From an uncultured Prevotella sp. (GTDB lineage: Bacteria; Bacteroidota; Bacteroidia; Bacteroidales; Bacteroidaceae), in assembly GCA_934183135.1 (NCBI GenBank), contig CAKPRX010000032.1:1-22997 (forward strand): a DNA stretch of 22,997 nt. Reading direction: 5' to 3'. The notes below the pieces were generated by a model. That model was not told the origin of the DNA, searched no databases, and was given only the letters and a program-made list of their open reading frames with translations. A program made the position numbers and the translations under genes. Position 1 is the first letter of the stretch; each line of letters begins with the position of its first letter. Positions 15,420-22,997 of this stretch are shown one piece after another.

Positions 15420-15427
15420 CAAAATTA
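15420..15427 (-). promoter_or_regulatory. -7 promoter box for the DUF362-TonB operon
   Basis: Minus-strand TAATTTTG fits TAnnTTTG exactly, about 78 nt upstream of the DUF362 start. No clear -33 TTTG is present at the expected distance. Confidence 0.5.
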
Positions 15428-15604
15428 CGTAAAAACGGTCTACGGGGTAATACCCAAATTACGGATTGTTCTATATTTTTCCACGCTTGTGGCCGGGGCG
15501 GGCGGGGCGACAGCCAGGGCATGGGCGGAGGCCACCACGGGCTGTTCTGTAATAAGGGTATAACTTTCGGTAATATGGATAAGGCGTGTATCGATAAAAC
15601 GGGC

Positions 15605-15612
15605 TAATTTTG
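15605..15612 (+). promoter_or_regulatory. -7 promoter box for the flavodoxin gene
   Basis: TAATTTTG fits TAnnTTTG exactly, 76 nt upstream of the flavodoxin start. The leader contains a GC-rich self-complementary stretch (GCGCGCCGCGC and GCGCGC near 15629-15650). There is no good -33 element. Confidence 0.5.
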
Positions 15613-15688
15613 CCACCGATAAGAAAGCAGCGCGCCGCGCCCTTGCGCGCACGTATATATAATAATAGGTGTATCAACAGTACAAGAT

Positions 15689-16261
15689 ATGAAGAAAATG
15701 ATGTATGTAGCCACCGTAGCCATAGCCCTCGTGGTAGCCGCTACGGCCTGTGCCAAGAAAAAGCAAACGGAGAATATGAACAAGGTACGTAATGAGAAGG
15801 TACTGGTGGCCTACTACTCGGCCACGGGTACCACGGAGGGCGTGGCCAAGATGATAGCCACTGCCACAGGCGGCGAGCTGTACGCCATAAAGCCCAAGGC
15901 ACCCTACACGGCCGCTGACCTGGACTGGACGGTAAAGACCTCGCGGTCAACCATCGAGAACGAGAACGAGCAGGCCCGTCCGGCCATCGTAAAGGACAAG
16001 GCCAACCTGGACGCATACGAGGTTATCTACTTAGGGTTCCCCAACTGGTGGAACAAGGCGCCCAAGGTAATCTACACGTTTATAGATACCTACGGGCTGA
16101 GGGGCAAGAGGGTAATACCCTTTATGACCTCGGGCGGCAGCGGTATCGAGAACTCGGTAAAGATACTCAGCAAGCTATACCCCGACGTGAAGTGGCAGCC
16201 AGGAAAACTCCTGAACGGCGCCACGCAGAAAGATATAGACCGCTGGGTGGCTGCGCAGTAA
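15689..16261 (+). CDS. Flavodoxin-like protein with a lipoprotein signal
   Basis: Electron carrier or flavin-dependent reductase fold. The 190-residue product has a lipoprotein-type signal peptide with a lipobox before Cys21 (AATAC), then the flavodoxin core. VLVAYYSATGTTEGVAKMIA (about 38-57) is the FMN phosphate loop, IYLGFPNWWNKAPKVIYTFID is the flavin-ring loop region and VIPFMTSGGSGIENSV the third loop. This is the Flavodoxin_4-like pattern common in Bacteroidales. ATG at 15689 gives the export signal; an internal ATG at 15776 would give a cytosolic flavodoxin without it. Its nearest downstream neighbour is a thioredoxin-fold lipoprotein with its own promoter. A flavodoxin on the outside of the inner membrane would need an unusual electron donor. 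Confidence 0.85.
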   Translation: MKKMMYVATVAIALVVAATACAKKKQTENMNKVRNEKVLVAYYSATGTTEGVAKMIATATGGELYAIKPKAPYTAADLDWTVKTSRSTIENENEQARPAIVKDKANLDAYEVIYLGFPNWWNKAPKVIYTFIDTYGLRGKRVIPFMTSGGSGIENSVKILSKLYPDVKWQPGKLLNGATQKDIDRWVAAQ

Positions 16262-16310
16262 GTAAAAGCCGTCAGGCGTTGTCCCGGAGGTAAAAATAAA
16301 GGAGAATTAT

Positions 16311-16341
16311 TTTGTATTTCCCTCGGCTTGCACTATCTTTG
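16311..16341 (+). promoter_or_regulatory. Canonical Bacteroidetes promoter (TTTG-N19-TATCTTTG)
   Basis: A -33 TTTG at 16311-16314 and a -7 TATCTTTG at 16334-16341 are separated by exactly 19 nt, the textbook Bacteroidetes arrangement. The spacer ends CTCGGCTTGCAC, the same extension that precedes the boxes in the 64-bp repeats. It drives the TlpA-like gene, about 19 nt before its start. Confidence 0.8.
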
Positions 16342-16359
16342 CAGAGAGAAATGTAAATA

Positions 16360-17532
16360 ATGAAGAAAATGAAGATAAACAACCTACTCGCCATGACGGT
16401 GGCCTGCGTGGCCCTAATGGCGTTCTCGGCCTGCGGAAACAAGAAATTTCATGTAAACGGCAACATTACGGAGGCCAAAGACTCTACCCTCTTCTTAGAG
16501 AACCTCAGCCTGAACGGGCCTGTTACCGTAGACTCGGTGAAGCTGGACGCCAACGGTGCCTTTGACTTCAGCGCCAAAGCCACGGATGCCCCTGAGTTCT
16601 ACAGGCTACGCATAGCCGGCCAGATTATCAACATCTCCATCGACTCGACCGAGACGGTGACGGTCAAGGCCGCCTACCCCACCATGGCATCGGCCTACGA
16701 GGTTACGGGGTCGGCCAACTGCGCCAAGATAAAGGAACTGGCACTCATGCAGCAGCAGTTGCAGGGAGCCATCAATGCTGTGGTGGCCAACAAGAACATC
16801 GGCGCAGACAGCGCAGGCGTGGTGGTAGAAAAACTGCTCTACAGCTACAAGGACCATGTGAAGCGCAACTATATCTTCAAGGAGCCTATGAAGGCGTACT
16901 CGTACTTCGCGCTGTTCCAGACATTCGTGCTGGGCGGACGGCAGAACCTGATATTCGACCCGCGGTCGAGCAGCGACGACGTAAAGGTGTACGGCGCTGT
17001 GGCCACCAGCTGGGACACGTTCTGGCCCAAGGCCGAGCGCGGCGAGAATCTGCACAACATAGCGCTGGAGAGTATGCGCAACCAGCGCATAGTACGCAAT
17101 GAGCAGGCCGTGAGCCAGATTGATGCCAGCAAGGTACGCGAGGCGGGTCTGATAGACCTGGCGCTGACCGACAACAAGGGCGTTACGCGCCGGCTGTCCG
17201 ACCTCAAGGGCAAGGTGGTGTTCCTGGACTTCCATATCTTTGCTGACAAGGAGAGCGCCAAGCGCATCATGGTGCTCCGCGACCTCTACAACAAGTACCA
17301 CGCACAGGGCCTGGAAATCTATCAGGTGTCGCTCGACCCCAACGAGCACTTCTGGAAGACCCAGACGGCTGCCCTGCCCTGGATATGCGTACGCGACGAG
17401 AGCGGAGCCTCTGCCCAGACTTACAATGTACAGGGCGTGCCCTCGTTCTTCCTCATAGACCGCAGCAGCACTCTCTACAAGCGCGCCGAACAGATACGCG
17501 ACCTGGAGGCTGAAATCAAGAGCCTGCTCTAA
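16360..17532 (+). CDS. Thioredoxin-fold (TlpA/AhpC-like) lipoprotein with DUF4369-like N-terminus, CXXC missing
   Basis: The 390-residue product has a lipobox ending at Cys25 (FSAC), then a beta-rich DUF4369-like domain (about 30-130: FHVNGNITEAKDSTLFLENL), a helical middle, and a C-terminal thioredoxin fold (about 265-390). LTDNKGVTRRLSDLKGKVVFLDF is the usual lead-in, and GVPSFFLID keeps the cis-proline (Pro361). Where TlpA proteins have W-C-x-x-C after LDF, this one has HIFADKES, with Asp296 and Ser299 in the Cys positions. It is therefore unlikely to be a dithiol oxidoreductase. Such CXXC-less relatives occur in Bacteroidales; a binding or chaperone role is possible. It has its own strong promoter and is followed by a terminator. 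Confidence 0.85.
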   Translation: MKKMKINNLLAMTVACVALMAFSACGNKKFHVNGNITEAKDSTLFLENLSLNGPVTVDSVKLDANGAFDFSAKATDAPEFYRLRIAGQIINISIDSTETVTVKAAYPTMASAYEVTGSANCAKIKELALMQQQLQGAINAVVANKNIGADSAGVVVEKLLYSYKDHVKRNYIFKEPMKAYSYFALFQTFVLGGRQNLIFDPRSSSDDVKVYGAVATSWDTFWPKAERGENLHNIALESMRNQRIVRNEQAVSQIDASKVREAGLIDLALTDNKGVTRRLSDLKGKVVFLDFHIFADKESAKRIMVLRDLYNKYHAQGLEIYQVSLDPNEHFWKTQTAALPWICVRDESGASAQTYNVQGVPSFFLIDRSSTLYKRAEQIRDLEAEIKSLL

Positions 17533-17560
17533 GAGGGCTCCCTCTGCATACATAACCATC

Positions 17561-17596
17561 ATCCGGCCCTGTAGCACACCTGCTGCAGGGCCGGAT
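17561..17596 (+). terminator. Strong GC-rich hairpin downstream of the TlpA-like gene
   Basis: A 16-bp stem (17561-17576 with 17581-17596, one T-G wobble) around the loop CACC, 28 nt after the stop. There is no U-tract directly after it, so it may act as 3'-end protection together with the terminator that follows. Confidence 0.65.
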
Positions 17597-17601
17597 GCGT
17601 T

Positions 17602-17635
17602 AACGGGAACGGGTGGGGGCGTTGCCGTTTTTTTT
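17602..17635 (+). terminator. Intrinsic terminator with an eight-T tract
   Basis: AACGGGAACG and CGTTGCCGTT form a stem with one mismatch and an 8-nt G-rich loop, running straight into eight T residues (17628-17635). It separates the TlpA-like gene from the Nudix operon. Confidence 0.75.
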
Positions 17636-17688
17636 GACTTCGTGCTACATTTTATGGCCAATCATCGCGGTGTGTCGCTTTTTTTTCG

Positions 17689-17696
17689 TAATATTG
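17689..17696 (+). promoter_or_regulatory. Weak -7 box for the Nudix-GH106 operon
   Basis: TAATATTG deviates from TAnnTTTG at one position. It lies 54 nt before the Nudix start and after a run of eight T residues. No -33 TTTG is seen. Confidence 0.3.
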
Positions 17697-17750
17697 CAGA
17701 CAGTCAGCTACATTATCCTATATATACACACGTCATAACCCATCACGACT

Positions 17751-18272
17751 ATGAATATTCTCAAGCGTTTCGGTTTCTGTCCCGTGTGCGGCAGCGCCCA
17801 CTTCGCGACAGCCTCGGCGAAGAGCCTAAGGTGCGCCGACTGCGGGTTCGAGTACTTTGTCAACGCCAGTGGAGCCTACGTGGCCATCATCGTCAACGAC
17901 CGTAACGAACTGCTGGTGGTGCGCCGTCGCCGGGAGCCTGCCAAGGGCACACTGGACCTGCCGGGCGGATTTGCCGATATGGACGAGACGGCCGAGGAGG
18001 GCGTGGCCCGCGAGGTGATGGAGGAGACAGGGCTCACCGTGACCCGGAGCCATTATCTGCTGAGCCGCCCCAACCGCTACGAGTACGGCGGCATCAGCAT
18101 CCCTACGCTCGACCTCTTCTTCAGCTGTCAGGTGAGCAGCCTCGCCCCCCTGCACGCCGATGACGACGCCGCCGAGGTGATGTGGATACCGCTGACAGAG
18201 GTAGACCCAGAGCAGTTCGGGCTGCGCTCGATACGCGAGGGACTGTATAGCATACTCAAACATTTAAGATAG
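17751..18272 (+). CDS. Nudix hydrolase with N-terminal zinc ribbon
   Basis: Cytosolic pyrophosphohydrolase acting on a nucleoside-diphosphate-linked compound; the exact substrate is unknown. The 173-residue product opens with a zinc ribbon (FCPVCGS about residue 9 and CADCGFEY about residue 28), followed by a Nudix domain. The Nudix box G-x5-E-x7-REUxEExGU is complete: Gly-Phe-Ala-Asp-Met-Asp-Glu, then REVMEETGL. The ribbon-plus-Nudix layout is the one seen in NudC-like NADH pyrophosphatases, but this protein is much shorter and lacks the extra NudC N-domain. The stop is two bases from the GH106 start, so the two are co-transcribed. Confidence 0.9.
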   Translation: MNILKRFGFCPVCGSAHFATASAKSLRCADCGFEYFVNASGAYVAIIVNDRNELLVVRRRREPAKGTLDLPGGFADMDETAEEGVAREVMEETGLTVTRSHYLLSRPNRYEYGGISIPTLDLFFSCQVSSLAPLHADDDAAEVMWIPLTEVDPEQFGLRSIREGLYSILKHLR

Positions 18273-18274
18273 GC

Positions 18275-21200
18275 ATGAAAAATATCATCAGACTTACTTT
18301 CGCCGCCTGTGCGCTGGCCTGCAGCGTTACAGCCACGGCCCAGACCGACGGGCTGCGCACCAACTTTGCCAACCCGCCCGTAGATGCGAGACCCAGAGTG
18401 TGGTGGCACTGGATGAACGGTAACATCTCCAAGGAGGGAATATACAAGGACCTCACCTGGATGAACCGCGTAGGCATAGCAGGGTTCCACGTGTTCGACG
18501 CAGGCACCAATACGCCGCAGATAGTGCCTCACCGCATCACCTACATGACCCCGGAGTGGAAGGAGTGCTTCCGCTATGCGGTACACCTGGCCGACTCGAT
18601 GAAGATGAGTGTCGCCATACCCAGCTCGCCGGGCTGGAGCAACACGGGAGGGCCCTGGGTGAAGCCCGAGAACGCCATGAAGAAGCTCACGTGGCGCACG
18701 GTACGGGTAAAGGGCGGACGCAAGATAGCCCTGCAGCTGCCTGAGGTGTACGCCACCACGGGCAGCTTCCAGAACATGGCCAACAGCCAGACCAAGGAGA
18801 CCTACAGTGCGCCGATAGCCGTGGTGGCCGTACGCCAGCACAGCGCCGACGTACCCGTGGCCTCACTGCACCCACAGGTGACGGCCAGCAAGGGCACCCC
18901 GGTACTGGCCGAGCTGACCGACGGCGACTACAGCAAGAGCGTGAGGATAGAACCCGATGCCAAGACGGGCCAGATATGGGTGCAGTACACCTTTGACAAG
19001 CCTGTAACCATCAAGGCGCTGTCCATGGCCGACGGCACGGCGCGCAGCACATGGAACAGCTGGGGCGCGCCCCTCAACTACGAGCTGGAGGCATCGGCCG
19101 ACGGCACCACGTTTGCCAAGGTGTGCGACATACCGCAGAGCGGCGCGATGCAGCAGACCATAGACATACCGGCCACCACGGCGCGCTGCTTCAGACTGGT
19201 GTGCCGCGAGCCACAGAAGGACAAGGCCACCGGGGCCACCTTTATCAATATGTACGAGCTGAACCTCTACACCACCGGAAGAATCAACTTCGCCGAGGAG
19301 AAGGCTGGCTTCACCTCATACGGCGACCTGGACCAGTACCCCACCCCTCCGGAAACTCAGGTGGCCTCTACGGCCGACGTGGTAGACCTGACGGACAAGG
19401 TGGATGCCAACGGCCTGCTGACCTGGACGGCCCCCAAGGGCAACTGGGTCATCTACCGCTTCGGCACGTCGCTCACGGGAGCCAAGAACGGCCCCGCGTC
19501 GCCCGAGGCCACAGGCCTGGAGGTAGACAAGATGGACGGCCAGGCCGTACGCGACTACATAGAGCACTACATAGGACTGTACCAGGATGCCACGGGCGGC
19601 CTGATAGGCAGCCGGGGCATAGGTTACCTGCTCATAGACAGCTACGAGTCGGGCAAGCAGACCTGGACCAGGCACATGGCAAGCGAGTTTGAGCGCCGCA
19701 GGGGCTACAGCCTCATTCCCTGGATGCCCGTGCTGACTGGCCAAATCATCGGCAGCGTGAAAGAGAGCGAGCAGTTCCTGTACGACTACCGGCAGACCAT
19801 CGGCGAGCTGATGGACGAGGGCCTCTACGGCCAGGTCATCCAGGCTGCCAAGCGCCACGGCATGAAAACGTATGTCGAGTCGCACGAGAACGGGCGACAG
19901 CTGCTGGCCGACGGTATCAGCATCAAGTCCAAGGCCGACATCCCCATGGGCGCGATGTGGGCCGAGAAGAGCGCAGACCTCAGCATGTACGAGTGCGACC
20001 TCAGGGAGTCGGCTTCGACGGCTCACATCTATGGCAAGAAGTACGTGGCGGGCGAATCGTTCACTGCCGACGGGCGCCACGAGATGTGCTACACCTTCTA
20101 CCCTGGCAACCTGAAACCCATCGCCGACTATATGATGAGCTGCGGCCTGAACCGCTTCATTATCCACGAGAGCGCGCATCAGCCTGACGACACCCACCGT
20201 CCCGGACTGGCCCTGGCCATCTACGGCCAGTGGTTCAACAGGCACGAGACTTGGGCCGAGCAGGCCAAAGCATGGATGGGCTACCTGGGCCGCTCCAGCT
20301 ATATGCTCCAGCAGGGCAAATACGTGGCCGACATAGCCTACTACTACGGGGGCGACAACAGCGTGAACGGCCGCTTCGGCCACGCGCATCCGGCCATCCC
20401 CTCGGGCTACAGCTTTGACTATGTCAACCCGGGCTCGCTGATGGATGTATTCGGCTACGACGGCTCGCGGCTCACCACCAAGGCGGGCATGAAGTACCGG
20501 CTGCTGGCCATAGACAAGCACGTTACCAGCATGACCGTCGAGGAGCTTACCGCGCTGGACAGACTGGCCAAGGCGGGCGCTCCCATCTGCGGCAAGAGAC
20601 CCACCGTGCAGCCCAACCTGAAGGGCGACAATGCCCGCTGGAACGAGCTGGTGGCCGATATATGGGACGCCGGCCGTGCCAATGTGATGGAGAACCTGAG
20701 CATGAGCGAGGCGCTGGCCAAGCTGAACGCCGCACCCGACATGACGTACAACACGCAGGACAGCATACGCTGGATACACCGCCGCACGGCCGACGCAGAC
20801 ATCTACTGGGTGGCCAATGCGGTAGACCAGCCCAAGCGGATAACCTTCAGCTTCAACGTGACGGGCAAGCGGCCCGAACTGTGGAACGCCGAGGACGCAT
20901 CGGTACACCCGGTGAGCTACACCATGAAGGACGGACGCACCGAGATAACCCTGGACATGGAGCAGTACGGCGCCGTATTCGTAGTGTTCGGCGAGGCCAC
21001 AGCCGAGCAGTCGCTGCAGTTGCCTGCCACCACGCGCCAGGAGGTAATGGCCATGGATACCGACTGGGACATAGCCTTTGGCAAGGTGCAGGACACACCC
21101 GAGAAGATACACGTGGCACGCCTGGCCTCGCTGACCGAGTCGGACGATGAGCACATCAAGTATTTCTCGGGTACGGCCGTCTACACGAAGACATTCGACG

Positions 21201-21529
21201 TACCCAAGTACGACAAGCGGGCCGCCTACCGCCTGGACTTGGGCGCCGTGGGCAACATAGCCGAGGTGTACCTCAACGGGCAGCTCATGGGCACGCTGTG
21301 GAAGGCTCCCTACACGGTAGACGTAACGCCGGCCCTGAAGAAGAAGGCCAACCGCTTAGAGGTGAGGGTAACCAACCTGTGGGCGAACCGCGTAATAGGC
21401 GACAAGCAGCCTGGCATCAAGAAGAAGTATGCCTGGGCTTCGTACAACGGGGCTTTCCGAGCCACCTCGAAACCCAAGCCGGCCGGACTGATAGGCGGCG
21501 TAAGGCTGCTGATGGACAGCACGCGATAA
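18275..21529 (+). CDS. Exported GH106-type alpha-L-rhamnosidase, copy 2
   Basis: A 1084-residue paralogue of the leftward GH106 enzyme. After a signal peptide (about 1-22, SVTATAQ) it has ARPRVWWHWMNGNISKEGIY, DLTWMNRVGIAGFHVFDAG and PGWSNTGGPWVKPENAMKKL. Candidate catalytic glutamates are Glu458 in LLIDSYESG and Glu594 in VAGESFTADG; YVESHENG at about 533-540, HESAHQPDD and GQWFNRHETWAEQA are shared with copy 1. The C-terminal beta-sandwich ends LWANRVIGDKQPG and, unlike copy 1, finishes cleanly after GGVRLLMDSTR. The protein is likely periplasmic. The two copies have clearly diverged, especially in the 170-330 region, so they probably hydrolyse different rhamnosidic linkages (inference). 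It is downstream of the Nudix gene and 45 nt upstream of the aminopeptidase. Confidence 0.88.
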   Translation: MKNIIRLTFAACALACSVTATAQTDGLRTNFANPPVDARPRVWWHWMNGNISKEGIYKDLTWMNRVGIAGFHVFDAGTNTPQIVPHRITYMTPEWKECFRYAVHLADSMKMSVAIPSSPGWSNTGGPWVKPENAMKKLTWRTVRVKGGRKIALQLPEVYATTGSFQNMANSQTKETYSAPIAVVAVRQHSADVPVASLHPQVTASKGTPVLAELTDGDYSKSVRIEPDAKTGQIWVQYTFDKPVTIKALSMADGTARSTWNSWGAPLNYELEASADGTTFAKVCDIPQSGAMQQTIDIPATTARCFRLVCREPQKDKATGATFINMYELNLYTTGRINFAEEKAGFTSYGDLDQYPTPPETQVASTADVVDLTDKVDANGLLTWTAPKGNWVIYRFGTSLTGAKNGPASPEATGLEVDKMDGQAVRDYIEHYIGLYQDATGGLIGSRGIGYLLIDSYESGKQTWTRHMASEFERRRGYSLIPWMPVLTGQIIGSVKESEQFLYDYRQTIGELMDEGLYGQVIQAAKRHGMKTYVESHENGRQLLADGISIKSKADIPMGAMWAEKSADLSMYECDLRESASTAHIYGKKYVAGESFTADGRHEMCYTFYPGNLKPIADYMMSCGLNRFIIHESAHQPDDTHRPGLALAIYGQWFNRHETWAEQAKAWMGYLGRSSYMLQQGKYVADIAYYYGGDNSVNGRFGHAHPAIPSGYSFDYVNPGSLMDVFGYDGSRLTTKAGMKYRLLAIDKHVTSMTVEELTALDRLAKAGAPICGKRPTVQPNLKGDNARWNELVADIWDAGRANVMENLSMSEALAKLNAAPDMTYNTQDSIRWIHRRTADADIYWVANAVDQPKRITFSFNVTGKRPELWNAEDASVHPVSYTMKDGRTEITLDMEQYGAVFVVFGEATAEQSLQLPATTRQEVMAMDTDWDIAFGKVQDTPEKIHVARLASLTESDDEHIKYFSGTAVYTKTFDVPKYDKRAAYRLDLGAVGNIAEVYLNGQLMGTLWKAPYTVDVTPALKKKANRLEVRVTNLWANRVIGDKQPGIKKKYAWASYNGAFRATSKPKPAGLIGGVRLLMDSTR

Positions 21530-21574
21530 GAATGAACCGAAAAGTAAACAAGAACTATCATAAACACCATAAAG

Positions 21575-22873
21575 ATGATTGACAGACTCTTATCTTTCCT
21601 GGACAAGTCGCCAGTAAACTTCCTGGCCGTTAAGAACATAGCCGCCCAGCTGGCACAGAACGGCTACCGACAGATAGACCCCGCCCTGCCGCTGGGGCCG
21701 ATAATGGCGGGCGACAGGCTGTTCGTCACCAAGAACGACTCGTCTATCTATGCCTTCCAGATAGGTGCCCGGGCGCTGGCCGACGTGGGGTTCCACATGA
21801 TATGTGCCCACTGCGACTCGCCCACCTTCCGCATCAAGCCGGCGGCAGAGATAACCACCGAGGGCGGCATGGTCAAGCTGAACACCGAGGTCTACGGCGG
21901 CCCCATCCTGTCTACCTGGATGGACCGCCCGCTCACCCTGGCCGGCCGGGTGGTGGTCCGTGGCACCGACGCCATGCACCCACGCACGCTGCTCATACAC
22001 ATGGGGCGTCCACTGCTGCAGATAAGCAACCTGGCCATACACTTTAACCGACAGGTGAACGACGGGGTGAAGCTGAGCAGGCAGAAGGACATGCTGCCCA
22101 TACTGGGCATGATAACCGACGAGCTGGAGCGGGGCAACGTGCTCATAGACCTGATACTCGAAGAGGTGAACCGCCAGGAGCCGGTAACGCGCGACGAACT
22201 GCTGGACTTCGACCTGTATCTGGCCGATGCCACCCCGGCCTGTACCTTCGGTGCCCACAACGAGCTGATTTCATCGGGACGGCTGGACGACCTTTCCATG
22301 TGTTTCGCCGGACTGGAGGCTCTGTGCGCGGCCCGTCCCAGTGAGACCACACAGGTGCTGGCCATCTTCGACAACGAGGAGACGGGCTCGCAGACCAAGC
22401 AGGGCGCCGGCAGTCCTTTCCTCTCCTACATGCTGCGCCGCATAGCGCTGGCCCAGAGTGGCACCGAGGAGGCTTACTACCAGGCCGTGGAGCGTGCCTT
22501 TATGGTTTCGGCCGACAATGCACACGCCTGGCATCCCAACTATGGCGAGAAGTACGACCCCACCAACCACCCCATGCTGGGAGGCGGCCCCGTCATCAAG
22601 TTCAACGCTGCCCAGAAGTACGCCAGCGACGCCGTGTCGGCTGCCGTGTTCGCCAGCGTGTGTGCCAAGGCCGGCGTGCCCTGCCAGCGCTTCGTCAACC
22701 ACAGCGATGTGGCTGGCGGCAGCACCCTGGGCAACATACTGGCCTCGTCGGTGCCCCTGCGCGGAGTGGATATGGGCAATGCCATACTGGCCATGCACAG
22801 CTGTCGCGAAACGGGCAGCGTGGCCGACCACGAGTATGCCGTCAGGGCCTTCACCGCGTTCTACAACGAGTAG
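21575..22873 (+). CDS. M18-family zinc aminopeptidase (aspartyl-aminopeptidase type)
   Basis: Removes N-terminal residues, typically acidic ones, from peptides in the cytosol as a large dodecamer-type complex (family knowledge). The 432-residue product has no signal peptide. Metal and catalytic residues are in place: His79-x-Asp81 in ICAHCDSP, Glu268-Glu269 in FDNEETGS, Asp314 in SADNAHA and His408 in AMHSCRET. VYGGPILSTWMDRPLTLAGRV and SDVAGGSTLGNI are also characteristic. Full family length. The gene is 45 nt after the GH106 stop with no terminator between, so it may be read through from that operon, but the function is unrelated housekeeping. The last 124 bases of the window hold no supported feature. 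Confidence 0.92.
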   Translation: MIDRLLSFLDKSPVNFLAVKNIAAQLAQNGYRQIDPALPLGPIMAGDRLFVTKNDSSIYAFQIGARALADVGFHMICAHCDSPTFRIKPAAEITTEGGMVKLNTEVYGGPILSTWMDRPLTLAGRVVVRGTDAMHPRTLLIHMGRPLLQISNLAIHFNRQVNDGVKLSRQKDMLPILGMITDELERGNVLIDLILEEVNRQEPVTRDELLDFDLYLADATPACTFGAHNELISSGRLDDLSMCFAGLEALCAARPSETTQVLAIFDNEETGSQTKQGAGSPFLSYMLRRIALAQSGTEEAYYQAVERAFMVSADNAHAWHPNYGEKYDPTNHPMLGGGPVIKFNAAQKYASDAVSAAVFASVCAKAGVPCQRFVNHSDVAGGSTLGNILASSVPLRGVDMGNAILAMHSCRETGSVADHEYAVRAFTAFYNE

Positions 22874-22997
22874 GCCCCTGGGGCTACCCTCTATCAGCAG
22901 GCTGCCACAGCCCATAGAGCCACCACCGGCCCGAAGGTCCTGACCATACCTGCATCTCCAAAGACGGCTCCCGGCTGGCTACTGACCATCATTAGCC

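Larger units (their letters stand above)
15343..15688. other. Divergent intergenic region between the DUF362-TonB and flavodoxin operons
   Basis: No gene is convincing here. It contains a promoter box for each direction (15420-15427 minus, 15605-15612 plus), the 11-bp palindrome GGGTAATACCC at 15445-15455, and two direct repeats TTCNGTAATANGG at 15545-15557 and 15566-15578, 21 bp apart. These look like regulator sites, but no regulator gene is adjacent. Confidence 0.55.

Noticed and set aside
16111..16121. Second GGGTAATACCC palindrome, inside the flavodoxin gene
   Set aside because: It encodes Val-Ile-Pro of a conserved flavodoxin strand with the locally usual GTA, ATA and CCC codons, so the match to 15445-15455 is probably chance.
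17642..17905. Plus-strand frame of 87 codons overlapping the Nudix start
   Set aside because: It begins in the terminator/promoter region and continues out of frame through the Nudix gene with no motif.
22874..22997. Start or end of another gene at the right edge
   Set aside because: One plus frame stays open to the edge but has no start codon or recognisable residues. A minus frame with Trp-rich residues is closed by stops at both ends within about 35 codons.

Overview
The window looks like a chromosomal segment of a GC-rich member of the Bacteroidales, most likely Prevotellaceae. The evidence is the set of families present (GH2, GH43 and two GH106-type glycoside hydrolases, a TonB-dependent receptor, DUF4369/TlpA-like and DUF4476 proteins), the absence of clear Shine-Dalgarno sites, and several matches to the Bacteroidetes promoter (-7 TAnnTTTG, in one case with a -33 TTTG exactly 19 nt upstream). 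The assignment to family rank is an inference; no rRNA or tRNA gene is visible.

Layout. 69-3572 (-): a large exported GH2 enzyme with discoidin-like domains. It diverges from 3761-5550 (+), a GH43 enzyme and a glycerophosphodiester phosphodiesterase two bases apart. A convergent gap (5551-5838) holds three perfect hairpins between two inverted A-rich repeats. 5839-10694 (-) is a three-gene cluster: alpha/beta-hydrolase esterase, exported cyclophilin and a GH106-type alpha-L-rhamnosidase. 10695-11785 is about 1.1 kb without a convincing gene but rich in symmetric DNA: three ARG-box-like palindromes, a 17-bp hairpin and four tandem 64-bp units that each carry a -7 promoter box. These units lead into 11786-12445 (+), a BamE-like/DUF4476 protein. 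12478-15342 (-) is a DUF362 protein followed by a TonB-dependent receptor. 15689-17532 (+) encodes an exported flavodoxin-like lipoprotein and a thioredoxin-fold lipoprotein without the CXXC pair, followed by an intrinsic terminator. 17751-22873 (+) encodes a Nudix hydrolase, a second GH106-type enzyme and an M18 aminopeptidase.

How it fits together. Four exported glycoside hydrolases plus an esterase-fold protein suggest work on rhamnose- and arabinose-containing plant polysaccharide such as pectin, but there is no SusC/SusD pair or PUL regulator here, so this is not a canonical polysaccharide utilisation locus. The two GH106 genes are diverged paralogues in opposite orientation with different operon partners. 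The most unusual material is non-coding: the 64-bp promoter-bearing tandem array (with a degenerate relative at 3615-3682 and a shared core at 16322-16341), and the symmetric sites at 10900-11340. I found no convincing new defence, CRISPR or mobile system.
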